Below the pieces are notes generated by a model. The model had not been told where the DNA came from. It saw nothing but the letters and a program-made list of their open reading frames with translations, and did no database searches. A program made the translations under genes and the position numbers. Positions 28,081 through 37,224 of a stretch of 64,000 nucleotides of DNA are shown here, one piece after another. Each line of letters opens with the position of its first letter. Within the stretch, counting starts at the first letter, position 1. The DNA is from Streptomyces griseocarneus (GTDB taxonomy: Bacteria > Actinomycetota > Actinomycetes > Streptomycetales > Streptomycetaceae), in the NCBI RefSeq assembly GCF_014655595.1, contig NZ_BNBL01000012.1:62001-126000 (forward strand), written 5' to 3'.

Positions 28081-29504
28081 CCGAGCCGACGCTGCCCCCC
28101 GCCGCGGACGAGGAGCCGACCGCCCCCGAACCGGCCGTCGGATGGCTGCCGGGCGGCGCCACGGAGCTGTTCGGCGAGGGCGCGAGCGCCGAGGAGGCGT
28201 ACGGCCTGCTCACCGTCGACGTCCCCGCCGACGCCTGGATCACCGCGCTCGAGACCGCCCGGGACCGGCTCGGCTGCACCTTCTTCGACTGGCTCAGCGC
28301 CGTCGACGAGCCCGGCACGGGCTTCCGCGTGTGCGCGCACGTGGCCGCGCTGCCGGGCGCGGGCGAGGGCCCGCGCGGCACCCGCCGGCTGCTCCTGCGC
28401 ACGACCGTGCCGCACGACGCCCCCGCGCTGCCGACCGCCGTCGGCGTCTACGCCGGCGCGGCCTGGCACGAGCGGGAGACGCACGAGATGTTCGGCGTCG
28501 GCTTCACCGGCCACCCCCACCTGGTGCCGCTGCTCCTGCCGGAGAACTTCGAGGGCCACCCCCTCCGCAAGGACTTCGTCCTCGCCGCCCGCGTGGTCAA
28601 GGCCTGGCCGGGCGCCAAGGAACCGGGCGAGTCGGCGGAAGGCGGCCCCAAGCGCCGCCAGATGCTCCCGCCAGGCGTCCCCGACCCCAACGAATGGGGC
28701 CCCCTCAAGGGCCAGCTCCCCCCAGCCCCCGCCCGCCCCACCCGCACCCCCCGCGCGGCCGCGGGCGCGGGCGCGGGCGCTGGTGCGGGTGCCGAGCGCC
28801 CGGTGCGCCGCGCCCGGAGTGTGGCCGAGGGTTCGGCGAGCCAGGCGGAGGGCGCCGCGCCGGTGCCGCGTCGTACGCGCAGTGCGACGGAGGGCTCGGC
28901 CAGTCAGGCGGAAGGCGCTGCCGAGCCGGCACCCCGCCGCACCCGTAGCGCGGCGGACGGCTCGGCGAGCCAGGCCGGCGAGGCCGCGCCCCGTCGTACG
29001 CGCAGTGCGGCGGACGGTTCGGCCAGTCAGGGTCAGGCCGAGGATGCCGCGCCGACGCCGCGTCGTACGCGCAGCGCGGCCGACGGCTCGGCCGGCCAGG
29101 CCGAGGGCGCCGCAGAGCCGCAGGCCACGCGCCCGCGCCCGGCACCCCGCTCGTCCGACGCCCCCTGGCACCACGCCCGCCCGGCCTTCGAGGAACCCCA
29201 GGCGAAACCGGCCCCCGAGACCCCCGCCTCACCCGAGGCCGAGTCCGAGCCGGCTCCCTCCCGCCGCGACGGCGACGAGCCCACACGCTCCGGCCCGGCG
29301 GCGCCGAGCCGCCCGGAACCGCAGCCGGCCCCGGCCCCCGAGGCCTCCGGCGCAGCCGAACCCGCAGCCGAGCCGGCACCCGCCGCAGCCGAGCCGGCAC
29401 CCGGCGCAGCCGAACCCCGCAAACCCGGCGAAACCGGAAACGGCGCAGCCGGAAACGGCGAGCCCGAGAACGACACGAACCCCGCCGGAGGCGACCCCGC
29501 ATGA
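28077..29504 (+). CDS. nuoC: NuoC-like subunit with long repetitive C-terminal tail, second operon
   Basis: The 475-residue product has a NuoC (30 kDa subunit) domain in its first 190 residues, with the signature WHERETHEMFGVGFTGHPHL and ENFEGHPLRKDF. NuoC links the peripheral arm to NuoB/NuoD. Beyond residue 215 there is no known domain. About 260 residues are Ala/Pro/Arg/Glu-rich and contain five units of the form PRRTRSAADGSASQAEGAA. No NuoD domain follows, unlike fused NuoCD proteins. It overlaps nuoB and nuoH by four bases each. The tail is probably disordered; its function is unknown. Confidence 0.9.
   Translation: MTEPTLPPAADEEPTAPEPAVGWLPGGATELFGEGASAEEAYGLLTVDVPADAWITALETARDRLGCTFFDWLSAVDEPGTGFRVCAHVAALPGAGEGPRGTRRLLLRTTVPHDAPALPTAVGVYAGAAWHERETHEMFGVGFTGHPHLVPLLLPENFEGHPLRKDFVLAARVVKAWPGAKEPGESAEGGPKRRQMLPPGVPDPNEWGPLKGQLPPAPARPTRTPRAAAGAGAGAGAGAERPVRRARSVAEGSASQAEGAAPVPRRTRSATEGSASQAEGAAEPAPRRTRSAADGSASQAGEAAPRRTRSAADGSASQGQAEDAAPTPRRTRSAADGSAGQAEGAAEPQATRPRPAPRSSDAPWHHARPAFEEPQAKPAPETPASPEAESEPAPSRRDGDEPTRSGPAAPSRPEPQPAPAPEASGAAEPAAEPAPAAAEPAPGAAEPRKPGETGNGAAGNGEPENDTNPAGGDPA
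28798..29118 (+). repeat. Five tandem coding repeats in nuoC
   Basis: Five imperfect repeats of about 19-23 codons, each starting near CGTCGTACGCGCAGTGCG and containing the coded core RSAADGSASQ, lie within the nuoC tail. Copies differ by substitutions and small in-frame length changes, as expected for slippage-prone sequence. Confidence 0.85.
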
Positions 29505-30466
29505 GCGACATTCTGGACGTCGTCCTGCGCCTCGCCGCCGTCTTCGCCGTCTTCCTCGTGCTGCCGCTCGCCATCGGGCAGACCGAGCACAAGGTGATGG
29601 CCCACATGCAGGGCCGCCTCGGCCCGATGTACGCAGGCGGTTTCCACGGCTGGGCCCAGCTCGTCGCGGACGGCGTGAAGTTCGCGCAGAAGGAAGACGT
29701 CGTGCCCGCGGGCGCGGACCGCAGGATCTTCCAGCTGGCGCCGGCCGTGGCGCTGCTGCCGTACCTGCTGGTGCTCGTGGCCATCCCGATAGGGCCCGGC
29801 AACGCCGTCGGTCAGTTCATCGACGCGGGCATCTTCTTCGTCCTCGCGGTCATGGGCGTCGGAGTGCTCGGCTCGCTGATGGCCGGCTGGGCGTCGGCGA
29901 ACAAGTTCTCCCTGCTCGGCGGCCTGCGGACCGCCGCCCAGCTGATGGCGTACGAGCTGCCGATGCTGCTCGCGGCCGCCTCGGTCGCGATGGCGGCCGG
30001 CACGGTCTCGCTGCCCGGCATCGTCGACGCCTTCCACTGGTGGTGGGTGCCGTGGCAGATCGTCGGCGCGCTCGTCTTCTTCACGGCCGGCCTGGCCGAG
30101 CTGCAGCGGCCGCCGTTCGACATGCCGGTCGCCGACTCCGAGATCATCTTCGGCGCGTACACCGAGTACACGGGCCTGCGCTTCGCGATGTTCCTGCTCT
30201 CCGAGTACGCGGGCATCGTCGTGCTGTGCGGTCTGACGACCGTGCTCTTCCTCGGCGGCTGGCACGGCCCCTTCGGGGCCGACGGCCTCGGCTGGCTGTG
30301 GACGCTGCTCAAGACGGCGGTGCTGGCCTTCGTCGTGATCTGGCTGCGCGTGACCTATCCGCGGCTGCGCGAGGACCAGCTGCAGAAGCTGGCCTGGACC
30401 GTCCTCATCCCCCTCGCCCTCGCGCAGATCGCGCTGACCGGCGTCGTCAAGGTGGTGACCCAGTAA
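29501..30466 (+). CDS. nuoH: NADH-quinone oxidoreductase subunit H, second operon
   Basis: A 321-residue membrane subunit that couples quinone reduction to proton pumping. Landmarks are GQTEHKVMAHMQGRLGPMYAG, the AQKEDVVP segment and ELQRPPFDMPVADSE, the family signature facing the quinone chamber. The length is shorter than NuoH of the main operon type because the C-terminal extension is absent. The ATG overlaps the nuoC stop (ATGA), so there is no space for nuoD-G between C and H. Confidence 0.96.
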   Translation: MSDILDVVLRLAAVFAVFLVLPLAIGQTEHKVMAHMQGRLGPMYAGGFHGWAQLVADGVKFAQKEDVVPAGADRRIFQLAPAVALLPYLLVLVAIPIGPGNAVGQFIDAGIFFVLAVMGVGVLGSLMAGWASANKFSLLGGLRTAAQLMAYELPMLLAAASVAMAAGTVSLPGIVDAFHWWWVPWQIVGALVFFTAGLAELQRPPFDMPVADSEIIFGAYTEYTGLRFAMFLLSEYAGIVVLCGLTTVLFLGGWHGPFGADGLGWLWTLLKTAVLAFVVIWLRVTYPRLREDQLQKLAWTVLIPLALAQIALTGVVKVVTQ

Positions 30467-30468
30467 TC

Positions 30469-31011
30469 ATGGCCATCCCCGGCTCCGGCCTGGCCAAGGG
30501 CCTGGCCGTCACCCTCCGCACGATGACCCGCCGCTCGGTCACCGCGCAGTACCCCGACGTCCAGCCCGAGCTGCCGCCCCGCACGCGCGGCGTCATCGGG
30601 CTGTTCGAGGAGAACTGCACGGTGTGCATGCTGTGCGCGCGCGAGTGCCCGGACTGGTGCATCTACATCGACTCCCACAAGGAGACGGTGCCGGCCGCCA
30701 CCCCCGGCGGCCGCGAGCGCAGCCGCAACGTCCTCGACCGCTTCGCGATCGACTTCGCCCTGTGCATGTACTGCGGCATCTGCATCGAGGTGTGCCCCTT
30801 CGACGCGCTGTTCTGGTCGCCGGAGTTCGAGTACGCCGAGACCGACATCCACGAGCTGACCCACGAGCGGGACAAGCTCCGCGAGTGGATGTGGACCGTG
30901 CCCGAGCCGCCCGCGCTCGACCCGGCGGCCGAGGAGCCCAAGGAGATCGCCGCGGCCCGCAAGGCGGCCGAGAAACTGGCAGCACAGCAGCAACAGGAGG
31001 GAGAGGCGTGA
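30469..31011 (+). CDS. nuoI: NADH-quinone oxidoreductase subunit I, second operon
   Basis: A 180-residue 2[4Fe-4S] ferredoxin-like subunit. Both clusters have full ligand sets: CTVCMLCARECP near 50 and CMYCGICIEVCP near 100. In a complex without NuoE, F and G this subunit would be the natural entry point for electrons from ferredoxin. The C-terminus is a charged Lys/Ala/Gln helix. The ATG is two bases after nuoH; nuoJ overlaps its stop. Confidence 0.96.
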   Translation: MAIPGSGLAKGLAVTLRTMTRRSVTAQYPDVQPELPPRTRGVIGLFEENCTVCMLCARECPDWCIYIDSHKETVPAATPGGRERSRNVLDRFAIDFALCMYCGICIEVCPFDALFWSPEFEYAETDIHELTHERDKLREWMWTVPEPPALDPAAEEPKEIAAARKAAEKLAAQQQQEGEA

Positions 31012-31565
31012 CCGGCTCCGCCATGCTCGCCGCCCAGGCGAACGGCTTCCTCTCCCCGTCCGGTGTCGAGATCGCCTTCCTCCTGGTCGGCATCGCCACC
31101 CTCGGAGCGGCCGTCGTCACCGTCACCACCAAGCAGCTGGTGCACGCCGCGCTCTGGCTGGTGCTGGCGCTCGGCGGGCTCGCCGTGGAGTACCTGCTGC
31201 TGACGGCGGAGTTCATCGCCTGGGTGCAGGTGCTGATCTACGTCGGCTCCGTCGTGGTCCTCCTCCTCTTCGGGCTCATGCTCACCAAGGCCCCCATCGG
31301 CCGCTCCCCGGACGCCGACTCGGCCAACCGGTGGCCCGCCATCGGCGTGGCCGTCGCGGCCGCCGCCGCGCTCGTCTGGGTGGTCGTGGACGCCTTCCGC
31401 ACGACCTGGATCGACCTGCGCGGCGCACCGCAGGGCTCCACCAAGGTCTCCGGAGAGATCCTCTTCCGGCACTGGGTGCTGCCGTTCGAGGCGCTGTCCG
31501 TGCTGCTGCTCGCCGCGCTCGTCGGCGCGATCGTCCTCTCCCGCCGGAAGAAGGAGGAGCGCTGA
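31008..31565 (+). CDS. nuoJ: NADH-quinone oxidoreductase subunit J, second operon
   Basis: A 185-residue membrane subunit with five helices. The segment EYLLLTAEFIAWVQVLIYVGSVVVLLLFGLML is the conserved NuoJ core with its pi-bulge helix. The GTG start overlaps the nuoI stop (GTGA) and has GGAGGG seven bases upstream. The stop overlaps nuoK by one base. It packs next to NuoK and NuoA in the membrane arm. Confidence 0.94.
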   Translation: MTGSAMLAAQANGFLSPSGVEIAFLLVGIATLGAAVVTVTTKQLVHAALWLVLALGGLAVEYLLLTAEFIAWVQVLIYVGSVVVLLLFGLMLTKAPIGRSPDADSANRWPAIGVAVAAAAALVWVVVDAFRTTWIDLRGAPQGSTKVSGEILFRHWVLPFEALSVLLLAALVGAIVLSRRKKEER

Positions 31566-31930
31566 TGCATCTCGTCTACCCCGCCGTCCTCGCCGCCCTC
31601 CTGTTCTGCGTGGGCCTGTACGGCGTGCTCGCCCGGCGCAACGCGATCCTCGTCCTGATGTCCGTCGAGCTGATGCTCAACGCCGTCAACCTCAACCTCG
31701 TCGCCTTCGACGTGTGGCTGCGCGACACGCTCCACGCCGGCCAGGCGCTCACCCTCTTCACCATCGCCATCGCCGCCGCCGAGATCGGCATCGGCCTGGC
31801 GATCGTCCTGCAGGTGTACCGCAACCGCGGCACCGCCGACGTCGACCGGCTCCGCGACCTCGACGAGGACGCCCACCGACCCGACCCCGAACGCGCAGAC
31901 CGCGAGGAGAAGGCCGAGGCCGCCGCGTGA
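31565..31930 (+). CDS. nuoK: NADH-quinone oxidoreductase subunit K, second operon
   Basis: A 121-residue subunit with three helices. It keeps the two buried glutamates of the proton path: MSVELMLNAVNL and AAAEIGIGLAIV. It carries a charged C-terminal tail of about 30 residues (DVDRLRDLDEDAHRPDPERAD...) that is longer than in the main-operon copy seen at 1-110. It overlaps nuoJ by one base and nuoL by four. Confidence 0.95.
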   Translation: MHLVYPAVLAALLFCVGLYGVLARRNAILVLMSVELMLNAVNLNLVAFDVWLRDTLHAGQALTLFTIAIAAAEIGIGLAIVLQVYRNRGTADVDRLRDLDEDAHRPDPERADREEKAEAAA

Positions 31931-33918
31931 GCACCACGACCACCGCCGTCCTCGTCCCCCTGCTGCCCTTCCTCGGCGCCGCCGCCGGCCTGCTGCTCGG
32001 CCGCCGCGTGCCCGGAGCCGTACGGCCCCTGGCCGTGCTGCCGACGCTGGCCGCCGCCGTGCTCGCGGTCGTCGTCGCCTGGCAGCAGGGCGGCGGCAAG
32101 ACCCTGGACGCCGCCACCCGGCTCACCCCCACCGGGTCCGTGCCCATCGACCTCGCCCTGCACCTGGACGGCTTCGCCGTGCTGGTCGCCGTGCTCGTCG
32201 GGATCGTGGCGACCTGCGTCCAGCTCTACTCGACCGCCTACCTGCGCGACGACCCCCGCTACCCCTCCTACGCGGCCCTCGTCTCCCTCTTCACCTCCGC
32301 GATGCTGCTCGTCGTCTACTCCGGCGACCTGATGGTGCTGCTGGTCGGCTGGGAGGTCATGGGCATCTGCTCGTACTTCCTCGTCGGCCACTACTGGGAG
32401 ACCCGGGCCGCCCGGTCCGCCTCCCTCAAGGCCTTCCTGGTCACCAAGCTGGGCGACGTCCCCTTCCTGATCGGCGTCTTCGCGCTGGCCGCCGACGCCG
32501 GAACCTTCCGGATCAACGGCATCCTCACCACCGCCGTCTCGGGCGGCATCGAGCACCCCACCCTCGTGGCGCTGCTGCTGCTGGCCGGCGTCGCGGGCAA
32601 GTCGGCGCAGTTCCCCCTGCACACCTGGCTGCCCGACGCGATGGCCGGCCCCACCCCGGTGTCCGCGCTGATCCACGCCGCGACGATGGTCGCGGCCGGC
32701 GTCTACCTCATCGCCCGGCTCCTCCCCGTCTTCGCCGCCTCCGCGGCGGCCCTGGTCGTGATGGCCGTGATGGCCGCGATCACGATGGCCGGCTCGGCCG
32801 TCGCCGCCCTCGCCCAGGACGACATCAAGCGCGTCCTGGCCTACTCGACCGTCGGCCAGCTCGGCTACATGACCGGCGCCCTCGCCGTCGGCAACCGCAG
32901 CGCGGCCGTCTTCCACCTCATCTCGCACGGCGCGTTCAAGGCCCTCCTCTTCCTCGGCGCGGGCGTGATCATCCACGCGGCGGGCACGAACTCGCTGGCC
33001 GCGATGTCACGCATGACCGGCCTCGCCAAGCGTGTCCCCGACGCCTACTGGACGATGACCGCCGGCCTCCTCGCCCTCGCCGCGATCCCGCCCTTCAGCG
33101 GCTTCTTCTCCAAGGAAGCGGTCCTCGGCGCGGCCGAGCACGCGACCACCGGCGACGCCCCCGGCATCCCGGCCGCCGCAGGCTGGACCGTGCTCGTCGC
33201 GGGCCTGCTCACCGCCCTGCTGACCGCCGGCTACGCCACCCGCCTGTGGCTGCTGGCGTTCCGCGGCAAGGGCGCCGAGGCTGCCGGGCACGGCCGCGAA
33301 CCGCTCGCCATGAACGCCGTCCTGTGGGTCCTCTTCCTGCCCACCGCCGCGCTCGGCCTGGCCGCCTGGAAGCTGCCCGACTGGTTCGACGGCGTCGCGC
33401 TGACCCCGACGCTCACCACCTCCGTCCTCTCCACCGGCCTCGCCCTCGCCGGCGTGATCGTCACGTACGCGGCCTGGCGCAGGACCGCCGCGTACGCCGC
33501 CCGCAGCCCCCTGGGCGCCGTGGCCGCGGACCCCGAGGCCGCCCCGTACATCTCCGAAGAGGAGACCATCGCCACCCACGAGGCCGCCTACGGAGGCATC
33601 GCGGGCGCCCCCGACCCGGCCGACCCGGGCAGGCTCCTCCTCGGCTCCCTGCACCGCCACGCGGTCGGCGGCTTCCACCTGGACGCCGTCTACGCCGCGC
33701 TCTTCGTGCGGCCCACGCGCGCCGCCGCCCGCCTCGCCCGCTTCCTCGACCGCGAGGTCGTCGAGGCGTACGTGCGCGGCGCGGGCGGCGCCCCCCGCCT
33801 GCTCGGCGCGGCCGTCCGCCGCGCCCAGACCGGCAACGTGCAGACCTACCTCAGCGCCCTGCTCGCCGGCTCCGTCGTCCTGGCCGTCGCCGCCGTACTC
33901 GTAGCCACCGGAGCCTGA
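31927..33918 (+). CDS. nuoL: NADH-quinone oxidoreductase subunit L, second operon
   Basis: A 663-residue antiporter-like subunit, paralogue of the gene at 123. Landmarks are GWEVMGICSYFLVGHYW, GKSAQFPLHTWLPDAMAGPT and QDDIKRVLAYSTVGQLGYM. The C-terminal 150 residues are longer and more charged than in the first copy (EEETIATHEAAYGG...) and should include the lateral helix. GTG overlaps the nuoK stop. The key Lys and Glu positions look intact, so pumping is plausible. Confidence 0.96.
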   Translation: MSTTTTAVLVPLLPFLGAAAGLLLGRRVPGAVRPLAVLPTLAAAVLAVVVAWQQGGGKTLDAATRLTPTGSVPIDLALHLDGFAVLVAVLVGIVATCVQLYSTAYLRDDPRYPSYAALVSLFTSAMLLVVYSGDLMVLLVGWEVMGICSYFLVGHYWETRAARSASLKAFLVTKLGDVPFLIGVFALAADAGTFRINGILTTAVSGGIEHPTLVALLLLAGVAGKSAQFPLHTWLPDAMAGPTPVSALIHAATMVAAGVYLIARLLPVFAASAAALVVMAVMAAITMAGSAVAALAQDDIKRVLAYSTVGQLGYMTGALAVGNRSAAVFHLISHGAFKALLFLGAGVIIHAAGTNSLAAMSRMTGLAKRVPDAYWTMTAGLLALAAIPPFSGFFSKEAVLGAAEHATTGDAPGIPAAAGWTVLVAGLLTALLTAGYATRLWLLAFRGKGAEAAGHGREPLAMNAVLWVLFLPTAALGLAAWKLPDWFDGVALTPTLTTSVLSTGLALAGVIVTYAAWRRTAAYAARSPLGAVAADPEAAPYISEEETIATHEAAYGGIAGAPDPADPGRLLLGSLHRHAVGGFHLDAVYAALFVRPTRAAARLARFLDREVVEAYVRGAGGAPRLLGAAVRRAQTGNVQTYLSALLAGSVVLAVAAVLVATGA

Positions 33919-33920
33919 CC

Positions 33921-35516
33921 GTGAGTCATACCGTCATGCAGATCCTCCTCGCTGCGATCGTCGTCGTCCCCCTCGTCGGAGCCGTCGCGGCCCTGCTCCC
34001 CGCCCCGCCCGGGCTGAAGGGCGGCAACCCGGACCAGGCCGTGCTCCGTCACGGCGTGACCGTCACCGGCGCCGTCCTCGCGCTGTCCGTGGCCCTGGCC
34101 GCCGGCTTCGACCACGACCAGCCGGCGCGCATGCAGGCGACCACCGACATCAGCTGGATCCCGGCGCTCGGCATCCGCATCCACCTCGGCGTCGACGGCA
34201 TCTCGCTCCCCCTCCTCGTCCTGACGGCGCTGCTGACCTTCCTCTGCGCGCTGTACAGCTACTTCAAGATGCCCACGGGCCCATCCCCCAGGGCATTCGT
34301 CGCGCTGCTCCTCGTGCTCGAGTCCGGCACCCTCGCGACCTTCGCCGTCCTCGACCTGATGCTGTTCTTCCTGGCCTTCGAGATGGTGCTCATCCCGATG
34401 TACTTCCTCATCGCCCGCTGGGGCGGCGAGGGCAGGGAGCGCGGGGCGTGGCGGTTCATCCTCTACACCCTGCTCGGCTCCGTCGTGATGCTGCTCGGCC
34501 TCCTCCTCATCGGCATCAAGGGCGGCACGTTCGACATGGTGGCACTCGCCACTGACAACGGGTCCGGGCTCAGCCACACCACGCAGGTCATCGCGGTTCT
34601 GGCCATCGGCATCGGACTGGCCGTCAAGGCCCCGATGTGGCCCCTGCACAGCTGGCTGCCCGACGCCCACACCGCCGCCCCGACCGTCGGCTCGGTGCTG
34701 CTGGCGGGCGTGCTGCTGAAGATGGGCACGTACGGCTTCGTCCGGATCGTCCTGCCGATCGCGCCGGAGGGCGCCCACGCCTTCGCGCCCTACCTCGCGG
34801 CCTTCGCCGCCGTCGGCATCGTCTACGGCTCGCTGGTCTGCCTCGCCCTGGCCCGCTCCGGCGCGAAGGGCGACCTCAAGCGCCTGATCGCCTACTCCTC
34901 CGTCGGCCACATGGGCTTCGTGCTGCTGGGCATCGCCACGCTCACCCCCACCGGGGTCAACGGCGCCCTGTTCGCCAACATCGCCCACGGCCTCATCACC
35001 GGCCTGCTGTTCTTCCTCGTCGGCGCCATCAAGGACCGCTACGGGACCAGCGACCTCGACCAGCTCTCCGGCCTCACGGGCGCGGCGCTCTACGGCAGGG
35101 CCCCCCGCCTGGGCGGCCTGCTCGCCTTCGGCGCCGTGGCCTCCCTCGGACTGCCCGGCCTCGCCGGGTTCTGGGGCGAGATGCTCGCGATGTTCGCCTC
35201 CTTCCGTCCCGCCGACGGGCTCAGCCGCCCCGCGTTCCTCACCTTCATGGTCCTGGCCGGCCTCGGAACGCTGCTGACGGCCGCGTACCTGCTCGTCGTC
35301 GTCCGCCGGGTGTGCATGGGCGGCGACGGGGACGGCGACGGCGTGACGCCCGCCACCGCCCCCGGCCCCGACGGGACGCTCGCCGACGTCCGCACGTACG
35401 AGTTCGCCGCCTGGACGCCCCTCGTCGCCCTCACCGTCATCGCCGGACTCTGGCCCGCGGCCCTCCTCGGCCTCACCGACCCGGCCGTTCAGCAGCTCCT
35501 CGGAGGTGGCAACTGA
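33921..35516 (+). CDS. nuoM: NADH-quinone oxidoreductase subunit M, second operon
   Basis: A 531-residue antiporter-like subunit with about 14 helices. FFLAFEMVLIPMYFLIARWG holds the functional Glu, AVKAPMWPLHSWLPDAHTAAPT the Lys helix, and GDLKRLIAYSSVGHMGFV the second half. GTG is two bases after the nuoL stop; the ATG of nuoN overlaps its stop by one base. It is clearly diverged from the first nuoM at 2021. Confidence 0.96.
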   Translation: MSHTVMQILLAAIVVVPLVGAVAALLPAPPGLKGGNPDQAVLRHGVTVTGAVLALSVALAAGFDHDQPARMQATTDISWIPALGIRIHLGVDGISLPLLVLTALLTFLCALYSYFKMPTGPSPRAFVALLLVLESGTLATFAVLDLMLFFLAFEMVLIPMYFLIARWGGEGRERGAWRFILYTLLGSVVMLLGLLLIGIKGGTFDMVALATDNGSGLSHTTQVIAVLAIGIGLAVKAPMWPLHSWLPDAHTAAPTVGSVLLAGVLLKMGTYGFVRIVLPIAPEGAHAFAPYLAAFAAVGIVYGSLVCLALARSGAKGDLKRLIAYSSVGHMGFVLLGIATLTPTGVNGALFANIAHGLITGLLFFLVGAIKDRYGTSDLDQLSGLTGAALYGRAPRLGGLLAFGAVASLGLPGLAGFWGEMLAMFASFRPADGLSRPAFLTFMVLAGLGTLLTAAYLLVVVRRVCMGGDGDGDGVTPATAPGPDGTLADVRTYEFAAWTPLVALTVIAGLWPAALLGLTDPAVQQLLGGGN

Positions 35517-37063
35517 TGGGCTCCCTGGTCCAGTCCGTCGACTGGCTCGCCATCGCCCCGCCCACGATCACGGCCGTCGTGGCCCTGGGCATCCTGGTCG
35601 CCGACCTCTTCCTGCCGGAGGGCAGGAAGCCCCTCCTCGGGTGGATCGCCGTCACCGGCCTGGTCCTCGCCGGGCTCTCGCTCCTGCCGCTGCTGGACGG
35701 CGACCGCTCGACGTTCTGCCTCACCGGCACCAAGGCCGGCGCCGGCGCCTGCAGCTACACCGCCGACCACTTCACGCTCGTCATCCAGCTGCTCGTGCTG
35801 GGCGGAGCGCTGCTGACGGCCCTGCTGTCCTTCAGCGACATCGCGGATTCCAAACTCCCCGCCGGGGAGTTCTGGTTCCTGCTCCTGTCGTCCGCCGCGG
35901 GCGCCGCGCTGCTGCCCGCCTCCCGGGACCTCGCGACCCTCGTCGTGGCCCTCGAGGTGGCCTCGCTGCCCGCCTTCGCGCTCGTCGGCCTGCGCCGCGG
36001 CGACAGCCGCTCCTCCGAGGCGGCGCTGAAGTTCTTCCTCTCCTCCGTCACCGCGACCGCGGTCACCCTGCTCGGTGCGAGCTTCGTCTACGCCGCCACC
36101 GGCACCCTCCACCTCACCCGCATCGCCGACGGCCTCACCCACGTCGACCCGCGCCTGGCCGTCCTGGCCGAGGCGGGCGTCGCCCTGACGCTCGTCGGCT
36201 TCGCCTTCAAGACCGCGGCCGTCCCCTTCCACTTCTGGGTGCCCGACACCTACGCGGGCGCCCCGCTGCCGGTCGCCGCCTACCTGTCGGTCATCGGCAA
36301 GGCCGTCGGCTTCACCGGGCTCATCCTGGTGACCGTCGTCGCCTTCCCCTCGTACGCCGACGTGTGGGCCCCGGCCCTCGCCGTGCTCGCCGCGCTCACC
36401 ATGACCGCCGGCAACGTCGCCGCCCTGCGCCAGCGCCCCGACCGCGAGCGCAGCGCCGTCCGGCTGCTGGCCTGGTCCTCGGTCGGCCAGGCGGGCTACC
36501 TGCTGGTCCCGATCGCCGCCGCCGGCTACGCCGACGACGCCTCCCGGGCCATCGGCTCCACCGTCGCGTACGCCCTGATGTACGCCGCCGTGAATCTCGG
36601 CGCCTTCGCCGTCGCCGCCCTGGTCGCCCGCACGAGCCCGGCCAACCGGATCACCGACTACCGCGGCCTCTACGCCCGCCGCCCGCTCGCCGCGCTCGCC
36701 CTGGGCTTCTTCCTGCTGTGCCTGGCGGGCCTGCCGCCGGGCGTCATCGGCCTCTTCGCGAAGGTCACCGTCTTCTCGGCGGCCATCGACGCGGGCCTGG
36801 GCTGGCTGGCGGTCGTCATGGCCGTCAACGTCGTGATCGCGCTCTACTACTACCTGCAGTGGACGGCGGTGCTCTTCCGCGGCGCCGAAGCCGGTGCCGA
36901 GGCCGGGACCGGGACCGGGGCCGGGACCGAGGGGCAGGAGCGGGCGCCGCTGCGCACCTCGCGCAGCCTGACCGCGGCCATCGCCCTGGCGGCCGTCGTC
37001 GGCGTGGCGCTCTCCGGCGCCCCGCAGCTGGTCCTGCGCTTCGCCTCGCAGGCGCTGCTGTAG
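35516..37063 (+). CDS. nuoN: NADH-quinone oxidoreductase subunit N, second operon
   Basis: A 515-residue antiporter-like subunit. AFKTAAVPFHFWVPDTYAGAPLP and the later LLAWSSVGQAGYLLVPI block identify it. Near the end there is a Gly/Thr/Glu low-complexity loop (AGTGTGAGTEGQE). It is the last gene of the second nuo operon, which thus encodes A, B, C, H, I, J, K, L, M and N only. Every junction from nuoA to nuoN overlaps or has a gap of two bases, so it is one transcript. Confidence 0.95.
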   Translation: MGSLVQSVDWLAIAPPTITAVVALGILVADLFLPEGRKPLLGWIAVTGLVLAGLSLLPLLDGDRSTFCLTGTKAGAGACSYTADHFTLVIQLLVLGGALLTALLSFSDIADSKLPAGEFWFLLLSSAAGAALLPASRDLATLVVALEVASLPAFALVGLRRGDSRSSEAALKFFLSSVTATAVTLLGASFVYAATGTLHLTRIADGLTHVDPRLAVLAEAGVALTLVGFAFKTAAVPFHFWVPDTYAGAPLPVAAYLSVIGKAVGFTGLILVTVVAFPSYADVWAPALAVLAALTMTAGNVAALRQRPDRERSAVRLLAWSSVGQAGYLLVPIAAAGYADDASRAIGSTVAYALMYAAVNLGAFAVAALVARTSPANRITDYRGLYARRPLAALALGFFLLCLAGLPPGVIGLFAKVTVFSAAIDAGLGWLAVVMAVNVVIALYYYLQWTAVLFRGAEAGAEAGTGTGAGTEGQERAPLRTSRSLTAAIALAAVVGVALSGAPQLVLRFASQALL

Positions 37064-37134
37064 GGCGGGCCGCGGGGCGGCCGCGGCTGCAGCGGGAATC
37101 ACCCGGCCGGACCAGGGCCGGGCGGCGTGCACAA

Positions 37135-37161
37135 GGGAACTAGCGCTCCTCGCCTGGCGTT
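37135..37161 (+). promoter_or_regulatory. Candidate sigma-R type promoter for htpX
   Basis: GGGAAC at 37135-37140 and GTT at 37159-37161 are separated by exactly 18 bases. This differs by one base from the published Streptomyces sigma-R consensus GGGAAT-N18-GTT. It is 64-90 bases before the htpX start, a normal distance. Confidence 0.45.
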
Positions 37162-37166
37162 GACCA

Positions 37167-37196
37167 GTTCGAAAGGTTCCACTGGTTCAAGGGTTC
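37167..37196 (+). repeat. Four GTTC repeats upstream of htpX
   Basis: GTTC occurs at 37167, 37176, 37185 and 37193, spaced by 9, 9 and 8 bases, three of them as GGTTC. They fall in the predicted untranslated leader or early transcribed region. Confidence 0.5.
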
Positions 37197-37224
37197 CCCT
37201 GCCGCACCATTTGGAGGGCGTACC

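Noticed and set aside
28798..29118. CRISPR or mobile repeat
   Set aside because: The repeats are in frame inside nuoC and code for a repeating peptide.
28077..29504. Fused NuoCD protein
   Set aside because: The region after the NuoC domain is low-complexity repeats with no NuoD motifs.
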